A stretch of 64,000 bases of DNA from positions 266-64,265 of the forward strand of contig NZ_CAOS01000011.1 of assembly GCF_000315365.1 (NCBI RefSeq), given 5' to 3'. The stretch comes from Desulforamulus hydrothermalis Lam5 = DSM 18033. GTDB taxonomy: Bacteria > Bacillota > Desulfotomaculia > Desulfotomaculales > Desulfotomaculaceae. The position numbers were made by a program, and so were the translations under genes. The notes beneath the pieces were generated by a model. The model made no database searches and had not been told where the DNA came from. It worked only from the letters and a program-made list of their open reading frames with translations. Shown one piece after another: positions 53,184 to 62,929 of this stretch (positions are counted from its first letter, which is position 1; the number at the start of each line of letters is the position of its first letter).

Positions 53184-53738
53184 TTAGCTGTCAAACCTAT
53201 AAAATGTCAGAGCTGTATCACCATATTGCTGGCACCGATAAGCAACCAGGTTTCCCACCCGGTCCGGCGGCAGGTCTGCCCGATTGCTTTCGACCACCGC
53301 TATGCCACCGGCAGCAAGAATATTATGCCGCAGAACTTTTTCGATGGTAGGTTTCTCAAAACCTTTTCGGTATGGCGGATCGATAAATATGAGATCAAAA
53401 ACATCCTTTCTTTGGCCCAGCACCTGAAGACCCCTGTCCACATCCATAGCAAGGACTTCGGCCTGGTTAAGCAACCCACATAACTTTAAATTTTCGTAAA
53501 TAATGCCGGCTGTCTGACGATCCTTTTCAACCAGGACAGCCCTTGCCGCCCCACGGCTCAGTGCTTCGATGGCCACAGCACCGGTACCGCTGAATAAGTC
53601 CAAAAAACGGCTGTCTGGTACCAGGGGGGACAAAATGTTAAAAAGGGCCTCCCGGACCCTGTCTGCTGTCGGTCTGGTAGACATCCCTCTGGGACTTTTC
53701 AAAATTCTTCCTCTGGCAGAACCGGCAATAACTCGCAA
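53184..53738 (-). CDS. rsmD: 16S rRNA (guanine966-N2)-methyltransferase RsmD
   Basis: A 184-residue methyltransferase. 'MRVIAGSARGRILKSPRGMSTRPTADRVREALFNIL' is the family N-terminus, FLDLFSGTGAVAIEALSRGA (about 42-61) binds S-adenosylmethionine, and FIDPPYRKG (about 119-127) is the active-site motif. It is divergent from gpr; a TATAAT-like box (around 53781-53786, minus) lies in between. Confidence 0.95.
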   Translation of the reverse strand: MRVIAGSARGRILKSPRGMSTRPTADRVREALFNILSPLVPDSRFLDLFSGTGAVAIEALSRGAARAVLVEKDRQTAGIIYENLKLCGLLNQAEVLAMDVDRGLQVLGQRKDVFDLIFIDPPYRKGFEKPTIEKVLRHNILAAGGIAVVESNRADLPPDRVGNLVAYRCQQYGDTALTFYRFDS

Positions 53739-53896
53739 TCTTGAAAATCCCTTCCTTAACTGGTCTTGGTTGCTAACTTATTATAGCATAATATATGGAA
53801 AAAATCGATTTATTTACATTTATCACAGGTTTTGCATAAATTTCTTATGGAAAGAACAGGATATTAGCGATGTCTTTTTTGCTAGGGGGTATTCCT

Positions 53897-54883
53897 ATGG
53901 ATGCAAACTTTTACAAGCGCAATAATATCCGTTTAGACCTGGCTGTTGAAGCAAGGGAAGTAATCTGCGGTCAAACCGGTCAGGAAATTCCGGGTTGCCG
54001 GATGGATAAAGAAACTTATACCCACGCCACCGTTACCACTGTGCATATAGAAGAGGATTACGCAGAACAACTGATGGGCAAGCCGCAGGGTACATATATC
54101 ACCATCGAGGCTCCCGCTATTCGTGACAACAACCGTCAAATCCATCAGGAGATTGTAGAAATCTTTGCCCGCCAGCTTGCATCTTTATTTAACTTGCCCG
54201 AACATGCCAATGTGTTGGTGGTGGGACTTGGCAACTGGAACGCCACGCCGGATGCCTTGGGTCCCAAAGTAGTCGGTATGACTCTGGTGACTCGACATAT
54301 GTATAATTATGCACCGTCGGAAATCAGGGACGGCATGCGTTCAGTCAGCGCCCTCTCGCCGGGAGTTTTAGGTTTAACCGGCATTGAAACCGCCGAAATC
54401 ATTAAGGGTGTGGTGGATCGAATTAAGCCGGAACTTATCATAGCGGTTGATGCTCTGGCTGCTCGGGCGGTGGAACGCATTGGCACCACCATCCAGCTGG
54501 CTGATACAGGAATCGCGCCCGGCTCCGGGGTAGGCAACAAACGGGCGGGCATTAATCAGGCATCCATGGGCGTGCCGGTAATTGCCATTGGCGTGCCCAC
54601 AGTTGTGCCGGCTGCCATTATTGCCGGTGAAACCCTGGATCGCTTGGCGGAACAAACCAAAGACCGTCCGGAACTGCAGGGGATCTATCAATTTATGAAT
54701 TCCGAGGCAATTCAACCCATTGTTAATGCCGTCCTGCAGCCCTACACATCAGCTCAACTAATGGTAACTCCCAAGGAAATTGACACATTAATTGAAAATA
54801 CCGCCAAGATTATTGCCGGCGGGATTTCCCTGGCGCTACACCCGGCCATTACTGCCGATGAGTACAGCCAGTACTTGCAGTGA
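53897..54883 (+). CDS. gpr: Germination protease (spore endopeptidase) Gpr
   Basis: A 328-residue A25-family protease that degrades small acid-soluble spore proteins at germination. The family sequence IRLDLAVEAREV near the N-terminus covers the propeptide cleavage region, and 'VLVVGLGNWNATPDALGPKVV', 'SALSPGVLGLTGIETAEIIKGV' and 'ALAARAVERIGTTIQLADTGIAPGSGVGN' are highly typical. The start is ATG 53897 after a G-rich site (the frame is open to 53870). This gene shows that the organism makes endospores. Usually under sigma-G; I cannot prove the promoter. Confidence 0.96.
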   Translation: MDANFYKRNNIRLDLAVEAREVICGQTGQEIPGCRMDKETYTHATVTTVHIEEDYAEQLMGKPQGTYITIEAPAIRDNNRQIHQEIVEIFARQLASLFNLPEHANVLVVGLGNWNATPDALGPKVVGMTLVTRHMYNYAPSEIRDGMRSVSALSPGVLGLTGIETAEIIKGVVDRIKPELIIAVDALAARAVERIGTTIQLADTGIAPGSGVGNKRAGINQASMGVPVIAIGVPTVVPAAIIAGETLDRLAEQTKDRPELQGIYQFMNSEAIQPIVNAVLQPYTSAQLMVTPKEIDTLIENTAKIIAGGISLALHPAITADEYSQYLQ

Positions 54884-55005
54884 TGACTGATAATTTACTT
54901 TTTAATCTTCACCCAGGCACATAATTAATACTAAGTAATTCCTAACAAAAGATTATGGTTTTGCCATCCGTAACGGCACTATTCATCTGTTGTGACAGGC
55001 GAGAA

Positions 55006-57063
55006 TTAACTGACGTCACTGTACTTTATAAAATCAGGAAAACGCCTGGCAAAATGTTCAATCAGTAACTTGTGTTCCGGTTGGCGTAAAAGAGGATCCT
55101 CCTGCAGAAGCTGTTCAGCTTCCCGGCGGGCCAGCTCTGTTTCCCTGCCGTCCCGCACCAGGTCAGCTATTTTAAAATCCGGCAGGCCAGACTGGCGTGT
55201 ACCGAAAAACTCTCCCGGCCCCCGCAGTTTCAGGTCTTCCTCCGCCAGGGCAAAACCGTCCTGGGTACGACACATGGCACTTAGACGTTCTCTGGCTTCC
55301 GGCGTTCCGGGATCACCCACCAAAATACAGTAAGATTGGTAGCTGCCCCGTCCCACTCTGCCCCTTAATTGGTGTAACTGGGCCAGGCCAAACCGCTGGG
55401 CATCCCAAACAACCATCACGGTAGCATTAGGTACATCCACCCCCACCTCGATGACTGTGGTGGATACCAGCACAGAGATGTCACCGCGGCGAAAACCGTT
55501 CATAATATTTTCCTTTTCCTGCCACTTCATTCTGCCGTGCAGCAATCCTACACTGTAATGGGCCAGAGCTTTTTTTAATCTTTCATACAAAGCTATGGCT
55601 GCCTGGGTATCAATTTTCTCTGATTCTTCCACCAGCGGGCATACCACATAGGCCTGCCTGCCCTGATCAACCTGTTGTTTGATCAACCCCACCGCTTTGC
55701 CTGCCTGGGCAAGGGGAAGGTGGTAAGTTTTAATGTCCTGCCGGCCTGGCGGCAACTGATCAAGCACTGAAACATCAAGGTCGCCGTACAGGGTTAAAGC
55801 CAGTGTGCGGGGTATTGGGGTTGCGGTCATTACCAAGACATCCGGCGTTATCCCTTTCTCCTGCAGGGCCGCCCGCTGGCGGACGCCGAAGCGATGCTGC
55901 TCATCCACCACCACCAGAGCCAGATTGCTAAACTGTATCCGGTCCTGTATCAGGGCATGGGTACCAATTACCACCTGTACTTCACCGCCGGCTATATCCG
56001 CTAAAAGTTGTTGCCTGCCTCGCCGGGCGCTGCCGGTTAGCAGGGCCACCCGGACACCCAGGGGTGCTAACAGCTCTGTGATACTTTTGGCATGTTGTTC
56101 AGCCAGCAGCTCAGTAGGTGCCATCAGGGCACTCTGCAAGCCGGAACCCGCTGCTTTGCAAAGGGCCAGGGCAGCCACCACGGTCTTACCCGCTCCCACA
56201 TCTCCCTGCAGCAGACGGTTCATTGGATAAGGGCCCGCCAAGTCGTGGGCAATTTCCTGCCAAACCCGTTGCTGTGCCGGTGTTAAGCGAAAAGGCAGGC
56301 TGTTTAACAGCAAATCGGTGAGTGATTCCGGCAAATATTGATGTTTTTTAGCCTTTTTAATATTTTTACTTTTTTGCAGCAACATTCCCATCTGAAAGAG
56401 GAATAATTCTTCCAAAACAAACCTCTTGTGGGCCCGGCTGCAGGCCTCATTGTCGGACGGGAAATGAATCTCTTGCAGCGCTTCCGGCAAGCATGGCAAG
56501 CGGTGGCGGTCCAGCATCCGATCGGGCAAAAATTCCGGAATTAAGGACCCGGTTTGATCCAAAACGTTTTTAATTAAGCTGCGCAAAAAACGTTGGCTGA
56601 TACTTTCTGCCAATGGATAAACAGGCACAATGCGGCCGGTATGCAATCTTTCATCTCCCGAGAGCAGTTCATGATCTGTTACATGCACCTGGGGTACACC
56701 AAAACCCCTGTCCACCTTGCCGGTGACCAGCAACTTTTGACCCGGCAGGTATTGTTTACGAATATATGGTTGGTTAAACCACACTGCATAAAAGGTGCTG
56801 CCGCTTTCCTGTAAAACCAGCTTGGTTATACACAAGCCCCGCCTCGGCTTTGTTTCCTGGCTGGCCGTCACCACCCCTTTGACAGTGGCTAAATCACCGT
56901 GAGCGTATGTATGTATGGGGCGTATATCGCTCCTGTCTTGGTAGTTTCTGGGAAAATGATAAAGCAAGTCCCACAGGGTATGGATGCCCATGCCTGCCAA
57001 TTGTTTAGCCCTCTGGGGACCCACGCCTTTAAGGTATTGTACCGGCTTGAACAAATCCACCAT
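55006..57063 (-). CDS. recG: ATP-dependent DNA helicase RecG
   Basis: A 685-residue helicase that remodels stalled forks. An N-terminal wedge (OB) domain (about 50-150), then the helicase core: GDVGAGKTVVAALAL (about 288-302), DEQHRFGVRQR as the DExH variant, 'MTATPIPRTLALTLYGDLD', and C-terminal 'VIEVGVDVPNATVMV' with 'QLHQLRGRVGRG'. Full length. It ends about 120 bases from gpr, convergent with it. Confidence 0.96.
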   Translation of the reverse strand: MVDLFKPVQYLKGVGPQRAKQLAGMGIHTLWDLLYHFPRNYQDRSDIRPIHTYAHGDLATVKGVVTASQETKPRRGLCITKLVLQESGSTFYAVWFNQPYIRKQYLPGQKLLVTGKVDRGFGVPQVHVTDHELLSGDERLHTGRIVPVYPLAESISQRFLRSLIKNVLDQTGSLIPEFLPDRMLDRHRLPCLPEALQEIHFPSDNEACSRAHKRFVLEELFLFQMGMLLQKSKNIKKAKKHQYLPESLTDLLLNSLPFRLTPAQQRVWQEIAHDLAGPYPMNRLLQGDVGAGKTVVAALALCKAAGSGLQSALMAPTELLAEQHAKSITELLAPLGVRVALLTGSARRGRQQLLADIAGGEVQVVIGTHALIQDRIQFSNLALVVVDEQHRFGVRQRAALQEKGITPDVLVMTATPIPRTLALTLYGDLDVSVLDQLPPGRQDIKTYHLPLAQAGKAVGLIKQQVDQGRQAYVVCPLVEESEKIDTQAAIALYERLKKALAHYSVGLLHGRMKWQEKENIMNGFRRGDISVLVSTTVIEVGVDVPNATVMVVWDAQRFGLAQLHQLRGRVGRGSYQSYCILVGDPGTPEARERLSAMCRTQDGFALAEEDLKLRGPGEFFGTRQSGLPDFKIADLVRDGRETELARREAEQLLQEDPLLRQPEHKLLIEHFARRFPDFIKYSDVS

Positions 57064-57144
57064 ATATAATCACCATTCAAAACATATGTTCCATTATAAC
57101 ATGGTCGCAATTTCCATGGGTAGCAAGAATTCATAAATTTTCAT

Positions 57145-57172
57145 TTGATTTTGGGATTATTTGTGGTATACT
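57145..57172 (+). promoter_or_regulatory. Promoter of rpmB
   Basis: TTGATT (57145-57150) and TATACT (57167-57172), spacer 16 bases, about 65 bases upstream of the rpmB ATG. Confidence 0.65.
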
Positions 57173-57238
57173 AACCTAGTGAGATTATTGCAGTTCCTGA
57201 TAGACACAGGTTACGGTCGTTAAAGGAGGTGTGTGTCA

Positions 57239-57427
57239 ATGGCCAAGTGCGCAATTTGTGACAAAGGTGTTACCGTTGGTATTAAATTAAGCCACTCCCA
57301 TATCCGTACCAAGCGGACCTGGAGACCCAACTTACAAAGGGTAAAAGCCATCGTAGACGGTTCCCCTAAGCGGATTATGGTTTGCACCCGTTGTCTCCGG
57401 AGTGGAAAGGTTCAGCGTGCTATTTAA
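57239..57427 (+). CDS. rpmB: 50S ribosomal protein L28
   Basis: A 62-residue L28 protein, start MAKCAICDKGVTVGIKLSHS with AAGGAGGTGTG ahead of ATG 57239. CAIC near the start and CTRC near the end form the zinc-binding version. Single gene with its own promoter and terminator, divergent from recG. Confidence 0.97.
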   Translation: MAKCAICDKGVTVGIKLSHSHIRTKRTWRPNLQRVKAIVDGSPKRIMVCTRCLRSGKVQRAI

Positions 57428-57460
57428 TTGCACCCCTCTCTTGAACTTTAAACCCGCCTA

Positions 57461-57490
57461 TGAAAAAACGGCCCCTGGCCGTTTTATTTT
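57461..57490 (+). terminator. Terminator of rpmB
   Basis: AAAACGGCC (57463-57471 region) and GGCCGTTTT form a stem closing a CCT loop, followed by ATTTT. The left end of the ISL3 element starts only two bases later. Confidence 0.85.
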
Positions 57491-57492
57491 AA

Positions 57493-58832
57493 GGCTCTAT
57501 GTCAAATGTTGGGGTGACAGGTGTCTACGGATACCTGTCGCCATATTTTTATGTCCAAAATTAAGCGCAGCAGTGAAGAATACGTGAGCGGAATCTATTA
57601 AAATTTCTAAAACCAAAAGCATTACGCTTGATGACTTTAATTTTGTTGTTGTAGCCTTCAATACACCCATTTGAGTAAGGGACATCAAATGAATTTAGAA
57701 TTTCAGTTTTCCAGTTTACGATTGTATTAGCCAGGTAGTAAAATTCTTTGATTTTATGTTGTTTAACGAGATTTAGCCACCGGTTAAGTTTTGATTCTGC
57801 TTCAACAGAGGAACTTGCCTTTACAAAATCCATGAACTGTTCTTTCAAAAGATAAGAAACTCTAAGTTCATCATTAAAACGAAGGATGTTGGCCAATTTG
57901 ATTTTAGAATCATCGCTTAACTTATCGGGTCTTGAGAGAAGGAGTCTACGGCTGAATTTTAAAAATCGGCGTTTTTCATAAGGTAAAGACTGCTGAACAC
58001 GTTTTCTGACCTTATCAATAGCCCAAATGCAGTTTCTGACGTAGTGAAAGCGATCAATAACAATCGTAGCGTTAGGAAAAACCAGTTCGGCAGCCCGCTT
58101 ATAAGGGCCCCACATATCAATAACAACATACTTAACCTTATCGAGATTATTAAACTTTTTAAAGTAGCTAACCAGATAATCCTGGGTACGGCTTTCAAGG
58201 ATGTCAAGGACTTTGGAACTAATGGGATCAGCCAGAATGCAATGGTATTTACCTTTGTCAGTAGTGCCTTTAAACTCATCAATAGAGAGGACAGTAGGCA
58301 ATTCCTTAAGGCTATAGGATAGGTAATCAAAGATTCTAGTGATAGTACATGGAGAGAGAGAAAAATCATCAGCGACAGAGCACATACTGGAGTTTGAGCG
58401 GAGCCTATCCACAACGGCCATAATCAGTCGTTTAGTCATTCTTTGATATTTACCGATAAAGTCAACTTGTTCGTAAAACTTCTTGTTACATTTACGGCAG
58501 TTATATCGTCGCTTGCGATATATTAAGTAAAGGGGTTTATTTAGCCAGGGAATATCCTTAATCTTTTGAGTTCGGTAGTCATGGATAGATTTAGTTAATG
58601 TCCCACAAGCAGGGCACTTATGGGGTCTAACGGGCATTGATAGAGAGATTTCAGAGTGGCTGTCAAAATGCTCAACATTGCTAATAATAACATCTTTCAA
58701 ATTAATAAAATTTCTGATAGACTGAAATTGCATTTGGAAGAATACCTCCTCTTTGAGGGTTTGGTTTGGCGACTAAGGTATTCGACCAAATGCTTTTCTT
58801 TTTCCTGTCACCCCAACATTTATTTTAGAGCC
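57493..58832 (-). mobile_element. ISL3-family insertion sequence
   Basis: A 1340-base element with a single transposase gene on the minus strand. The ends are inverted repeats of 29 bases, 57493-57521 and 58804-58832, that match at 25 of 29 positions and start with GGCTCTA; the inner part AAATGTTGGGGTGACAGG is identical. I cannot see a clean 8-base target duplication; the best register (57484-57491 and 58834-58841) matches at 6 of 8, and the site is T-rich. Base composition is more AT-rich than the host genes, a sign of recent arrival. Confidence 0.9.
57561..58733 (-). CDS. tnp: ISL3-family transposase
   Basis: A 390-residue transposase. N-terminal zinc finger CPACGTLTKSIHDYR (about 39-53) and a second CRKC, then a helix-turn-helix (about 95-130) and the DDE catalytic domain with 'VLSIDEFKG' (first Asp), 'VVIDMWGPYKRAAELVFPNATIVIDRFH' (second Asp) and 'NGCIEGYNNKIKVIKRNAFGFRN' (Glu) in the typical ISL3 spacing. 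The frame is complete, so the element could be active. It uses AT-rich codons unlike its neighbours. Confidence 0.93.
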   Translation of the reverse strand: MQFQSIRNFINLKDVIISNVEHFDSHSEISLSMPVRPHKCPACGTLTKSIHDYRTQKIKDIPWLNKPLYLIYRKRRYNCRKCNKKFYEQVDFIGKYQRMTKRLIMAVVDRLRSNSSMCSVADDFSLSPCTITRIFDYLSYSLKELPTVLSIDEFKGTTDKGKYHCILADPISSKVLDILESRTQDYLVSYFKKFNNLDKVKYVVIDMWGPYKRAAELVFPNATIVIDRFHYVRNCIWAIDKVRKRVQQSLPYEKRRFLKFSRRLLLSRPDKLSDDSKIKLANILRFNDELRVSYLLKEQFMDFVKASSSVEAESKLNRWLNLVKQHKIKEFYYLANTIVNWKTEILNSFDVPYSNGCIEGYNNKIKVIKRNAFGFRNFNRFRSRILHCCA

Positions 58833-58968
58833 TTTGTTTTTAAATCATAGGAAACTGATCGGGTTAAATCATAACCGCCTTTTAATTAAATTGATTAAGT
58901 TGAGTCTTTTTCAATAAAAATATAAACTTAATAACACACGGAAAAATAAAAGATCGAGGAGAATAGTT

Positions 58969-59790
58969 ATGCAGTCAATGGAATTTTTGGCAGTTTCAGT
59001 GGCGCAGGAATTAAACTTAAATTTAATTGCCCGGCATTTTGGTATTGAAAAAAAATACAAGTGGGAAGAGCCGCTGGTCCTTCAGGGTAAAGATTTAAAA
59101 GGAATTCTGGAAGATTATCACAATAAAAAGATTTACCTGTTTTACTTTGGTTGCCTGGTGGCGGTTAATGCAACCAAGTACGACCTGTCTGACATGTATA
59201 AATATCTATGCAAGATAGAGGATGCTTTGTCGCAAAGTGTAAATCACTTTGAATATATGGATTCTTATCGGCTGGAGATTAAAGCCGATGAAGACCTGCA
59301 AGTGCATAACGATGTTATGACAGCGCCCCGGCTGCTGGACTATTACCCGCAAATTATTGCCATTGTGCTGGCCAGATCAGTGGCCCTTGACCGCATTGAG
59401 GATGATGTGGAAAAGGTTTCTGACGAAATTGAAAAAATTATTGACTACCTGGATAAAGGAAAGCTAACTATTAACGACCATCAGCTGGCTAAATTGTCGG
59501 CGCAAATCCTCCGGTTTAAGTACAACACCATTTCCTATGTCATGGTTTTAGATAAACCTGATATTACCTGGTACCGTGAAGAAGCTGAAGAAATATTTTT
59601 AAAGTTAACTGATCTTTTTGATATTCAAGAGAGATATGAAAGTTTGCGCCATAAGACTGAAAATGTTATGAACATTACCGAGGTGTTTACTATTTTGGCC
59701 CATGCCCAGCGAGGCACCCGGCTGGAGTGGATGATTATTATCTTAATTGCCATAGAAATTGTTATTTCTCTGTTGGAAAAATTACTTTAG
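58969..59790 (+). CDS. RMD1/DUF155 family protein
   Basis: A 273-residue member of the DUF155 (RMD1/Sif2) family, known in eukaryotes as Rmd1/RMND1, which act in mitochondrial translation. The central 'IYLFYFGCLVAVNATKYDLSDMYKYL' and 'APRLLDYYPQIIAIVLARSVALDRIEDDVEKV' fit the domain, and the protein ends with one membrane span (LEWMIIILIAIEIVISLLEKLL, minus a few). ATG 58969 follows AGGAGAAT. Function in bacteria is unknown. It lies after the IS and before the HD-GYP gene. Confidence 0.85.
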   Translation: MQSMEFLAVSVAQELNLNLIARHFGIEKKYKWEEPLVLQGKDLKGILEDYHNKKIYLFYFGCLVAVNATKYDLSDMYKYLCKIEDALSQSVNHFEYMDSYRLEIKADEDLQVHNDVMTAPRLLDYYPQIIAIVLARSVALDRIEDDVEKVSDEIEKIIDYLDKGKLTINDHQLAKLSAQILRFKYNTISYVMVLDKPDITWYREEAEEIFLKLTDLFDIQERYESLRHKTENVMNITEVFTILAHAQRGTRLEWMIIILIAIEIVISLLEKLL

Positions 59791-59876
59791 GTGACATAAA
59801 ATTACATACCGCAACAGGTATTTAGCCAGGACAGGTCGAATTATTGCAATGCCAAAAAGTTCCACAGGAGACGGTT

Positions 59877-61118
59877 ATGCCATCTTTAATAACTAATTAC
59901 TATAAATTATTAAGCTCTTTGAGTCTGGCTATGGACTTTAACAGCCACGGCCTTATGCGTCACCATCAGAGGGTGGCGCTAATGGCTTTGCAAATAGGAA
60001 AATTATATGGTTTATCATCTGCCCAATTGGAGAAACTGTTTACAGCGGCCATTTTGCATGATGCGGGATCCAGCACCTGGGAAGAAAAAAACCAGTTAAC
60101 CGAATTTTTAGCCGGCGGTACCCTCAATCACTGTAAAAAAGGATACGGGCTTTTTTACGGGCATTCTTTGTTTGGTGCCGTGGCGGATATTATTTTACAT
60201 CACCATGACCGCTGGGACGGCCTAAATAATGCATGCGGTCTGCGGGGGGAACAAATTCCCATAGAAAGCCGCATCATCCACCTGGCGGACCGGATAGATG
60301 TTTTAATCAGGGACGATGTTTACATATTAGAACAAAAGAAATATATTTGCCGGCGCATAAATGAAGAAAGCAGCCGCCTGTTTGACCCCCGGTTGGTGGA
60401 GGCTTTTAATGATCTCAGTGCCAGAGAATGCTTTTGGCTGGACCTGCAGGCGGAATTTATGGCTGACATTTTGGCGCACCATTGCCCGGTGACCGCCAAA
60501 GAACTTGGTTTATCTGAAGTTACCGCAGTGGCGGAGACGGTGGCCCGCGTAATTGACTTTAAAAGCCCCTTTACCCGCCGGCATTCGGGCGGTGTAGCCA
60601 GGGTAGCCCGCCTGCTGGCTGCCCGGGCCGGTTTTTCTGAACAGCATTGTGATATTGTAAAAGTGGCCGGCTTGCTGCATGATTTAGGGAAACTGGGTGT
60701 ACCTGATGCCATACTGAACAAGCCGGGCAAGCTTACAGAGTCGGAATACAACATAATGAAAAAGCACACCTATTATACTTTTCAAATTTTAAAAATGATT
60801 GATGGATTTGATACCATCAATCACTACGCTTCCTGCCACCACGAAACCCTTAACGGTATGGGGTACCCTTTTAAATTAGACAGATCAGACTTAAAAACAG
60901 GGGCCAGAATTGTGGCAGTGGCGGATATTTTTACTGCTTTGACCGAAGAACGTCCCTACCGTCAACCCTTAGCTAAAGAGCAGGTAATTAATATAATGGC
61001 CAACCAGGTAAAAAAAGGCGCCATTGACGGAGAGTTAACGGACCTTTTATTAGCTGATTACCGGGAAGCATGGTTGGCTGGCCAGGGTGATTGTGTCAAT
61101 ATATTAAATAGTCGTTGA
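59877..61118 (+). CDS. Tandem HD / HD-GYP domain protein
   Basis: A 413-residue protein with two HD modules. The first (about 26-170; HHQRVALMA, ILHDAGS, HHHDRWDGL) is a degenerate HD-GYP. The second (about 232-400) is a full HD-GYP: HSGGVARVARLL, VAGLLHDLGKLGVPDAILNKP (HD about 265), and HHETLNGMGYP (about 320-330). Such domains hydrolyse cyclic-di-GMP or related cyclic dinucleotides. No sensor or receiver domain is fused. AGGAGACGG sets ATG 59877 (the frame is open to 59844). No membrane segment. Confidence 0.88.
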   Translation: MPSLITNYYKLLSSLSLAMDFNSHGLMRHHQRVALMALQIGKLYGLSSAQLEKLFTAAILHDAGSSTWEEKNQLTEFLAGGTLNHCKKGYGLFYGHSLFGAVADIILHHHDRWDGLNNACGLRGEQIPIESRIIHLADRIDVLIRDDVYILEQKKYICRRINEESSRLFDPRLVEAFNDLSARECFWLDLQAEFMADILAHHCPVTAKELGLSEVTAVAETVARVIDFKSPFTRRHSGGVARVARLLAARAGFSEQHCDIVKVAGLLHDLGKLGVPDAILNKPGKLTESEYNIMKKHTYYTFQILKMIDGFDTINHYASCHHETLNGMGYPFKLDRSDLKTGARIVAVADIFTALTEERPYRQPLAKEQVINIMANQVKKGAIDGELTDLLLADYREAWLAGQGDCVNILNSR

Positions 61119-61178
61119 CGTTTGTGTGATCCGGTAAGTCTATATTTTTTGGATATTCAAGATAACATAAGCAAAAAC

Positions 61179-61207
61179 TTGTCAGGCAAGGTAGAATAAA
61201 TTAAAAT
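61179..61207 (+). promoter_or_regulatory. Sigma-A promoter of pdxST
   Basis: TTGTCA (61179-61184) and TAAAAT (61202-61207), spacer 17 bases, about 44 bases before the pdxS start. Confidence 0.65.
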
Positions 61208-61250
61208 TAATAATCAGTGAGTAAAACTCTATTTTTTGGAGGGAAATATC

Positions 61251-62135
61251 GTGGCTGAAAAGGGTACATGGACCGTCAAAAAAGGTCTGGCTGAAATGCT
61301 AAAGGGCGGCGTTATTATGGATGTTACTACGCCGGAACAGGCAAAGATTGCTGAAGAGGCCGGCGCCTGCGCTGTTATGGCGTTGGAAAGAGTTCCTGCA
61401 GACATCCGGGCTGCCGGCGGTGTAGCCAGGATGGCAGATCCCAATGTAATTTTGCGCATTATGGATGCCGTTACCATACCGGTGATGGCAAAAGCCCGCA
61501 TTGGACACTTTGTGGAGGCCCAAATACTGGAAGCACTGGGTGTTGACTACATTGACGAAAGTGAAGTACTGACACCGGCTGATGAAGTATTCCACATTAA
61601 CAAACACGATTTTAAAGTACCTTTTGTGTGTGGTGCCAGAAACCTGGGAGAAGCCCTGCGCCGCATCGGCGAGGGAGCTGCCATGATCCGTACCAAAGGG
61701 GAACCCGGTACCGGCAACGTGGTAGAAGCTGTCCGCCATATGAGACAGGTTATGAGCGAAATCCGCATGGTACAACACATGCCTAAAGATGAGTTAATGA
61801 CCGCAGCCAAAGAAATGGGTGCACCCTACGACCTGGTGGTACAGGTGCATGAATTGGGGCGGCTGCCTGTGGTTAATTTTGCCGCCGGCGGTATTGCTAC
61901 CCCGGCAGATGCTGCTTTGATGATGCAGCTTGGCTGCGACGGCATATTTGTAGGTTCCGGTATCTTTAAGTCGAAAGACCCGGTAGCCCGGGCCAAGGCC
62001 ATTGTAGCTGCCACCACCCATTATAATGATCCGCAAGTTCTGGCCGAAATTTCCAAAGACCTGGGTGAAGCAATGCCGGGCATTGAAATTGCTACCATTG
62101 CCGCTGAACAGCGGATGCAAGAAAGAGGATGGTAG
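61251..62135 (+). CDS. pdxS: Pyridoxal 5'-phosphate synthase subunit PdxS
   Basis: A 294-residue TIM-barrel synthase that builds PLP from ribose 5-phosphate, glyceraldehyde 3-phosphate and ammonia given by Pdx[16 protein letters not shown] (Lys about 81) and '[20 protein letters not shown]' (Lys about 149) hold the catalytic lysines. The frame opens at 61236, but GGAGGGAAATATC indicates GTG 61251, giving the standard length. It overlaps pdxT. Confidence 0.96.
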   Translation: MAEKGTWTVKKGLAEMLKGGVIMDVTTPEQAKIAEEAGACAVMALERVPADIRAAGGVARMADPNVILRIMDAVTIPVMAKARIGHFVEAQILEALGVDYIDESEVLTPADEVFHINKHDFKVPFVCGARNLGEALRRIGEGAAMIRTKGEPGTGNVVEAVRHMRQVMSEIRMVQHMPKDELMTAAKEMGAPYDLVVQVHELGRLPVVNFAAGGIATPADAALMMQLGCDGIFVGSGIFKSKDPVARAKAIVAATTHYNDPQVLAEISKDLGEAMPGIEIATIAAEQRMQERGW

Positions 62136-62710
62136 ATAACAAAATGGTAATAGGCGTTTTAGCACTGCAGGGTGCCTTTATCGAACACCAGAAAGCACTG
62201 GCTGCCTGTGGGGTAGCAAGCAGGCAGGTGCGTAAACCGGAGCAGTTGGCGGGTATTCAGGGGTTAATTATCCCCGGCGGTGAAAGCACCACCATGGGCA
62301 AATTAATGCACCGGTTTGCCTTGTTTGAACCCCTGCAGGAATTGGGGCGGCAGGGCCTGCCTATTTTTGGCACCTGTGCCGGTTTGATTATGCTGGCCAA
62401 AGAAATTGCCGGGTCAAACCAGCCTCGCTTGGGCTTGCTGGATATCGAGGTGGAGCGAAATGCCTTTGGCCGGCAGGTAGAAAGTTTTGAAACCGGCCTT
62501 GAAGTGCCTGAGCTGGGACAACAACCCCTGCGGGCTGTCTTTATCCGAGCTCCCTACATCAAAAGGGTGGCGGACAATGTACAGGTAATGGCAACCTATC
62601 AAGATAAAATTGTGCTGGCCCGCCAGCATAATTGCCTGGTTGCGGCCTTTCACCCGGAATTGACGGACGATCTGAGGCTGCACCGTTACTTCTTAAACAT
62701 GATTAAGTAA
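62129..62710 (+). CDS. pdxT: Pyridoxal 5'-phosphate synthase glutaminase subunit PdxT
   Basis: A 193-residue class I glutaminase that feeds ammonia to PdxS. The triad is visible: [10 protein letters not shown] (Cys 83), and AFHPELTDD (His and Glu near 173 and 175). [14 protein letters not shown] forms the oxyanion strand. It starts within the last codons of pdxS (ATGGTAG overlap); an inner ATG at 62144 is a possible alternative. The PLP made would serve the aminotransferases at 24291 and 63655. Confidence 0.95.
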   Translation: MVDNKMVIGVLALQGAFIEHQKALAACGVASRQVRKPEQLAGIQGLIIPGGESTTMGKLMHRFALFEPLQELGRQGLPIFGTCAGLIMLAKEIAGSNQPRLGLLDIEVERNAFGRQVESFETGLEVPELGQQPLRAVFIRAPYIKRVADNVQVMATYQDKIVLARQHNCLVAAFHPELTDDLRLHRYFLNMIK

Positions 62711-62715
62711 ATTTT

Positions 62716-62750
62716 AACCCGTATCACCCTAAGTGGTACGGGTTTGTTGT
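62716..62750 (+). terminator. Terminator of pdxST
   Basis: AACCCGTATCAC (62716-62727) pairs with GTGGTACGGGTT (62733-62744; one G-U pair), followed by TGTTGTTT. Confidence 0.85.
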
Positions 62751-62929
62751 TTATAATAAAAACAACAGTAAATAATTGGAAATATAAAACCGAAGGAAAA
62801 AATAACCACAAACTTTAAAAAACAGGCTGTAGCGTTAAATAAACATCCTAAATGGAATTATATGGAAAATAATTTATATGGTAAACTAAATTTGACGCTG
62901 ACTTGGCGGCGTTCAGGAGGTGAACGAAA

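Noticed and set aside
57484-58841. A clear 8-base target duplication for the ISL3 element
   Set aside because: No register gives more than 6 of 8 matches, and the T-rich flanks match by chance easily.
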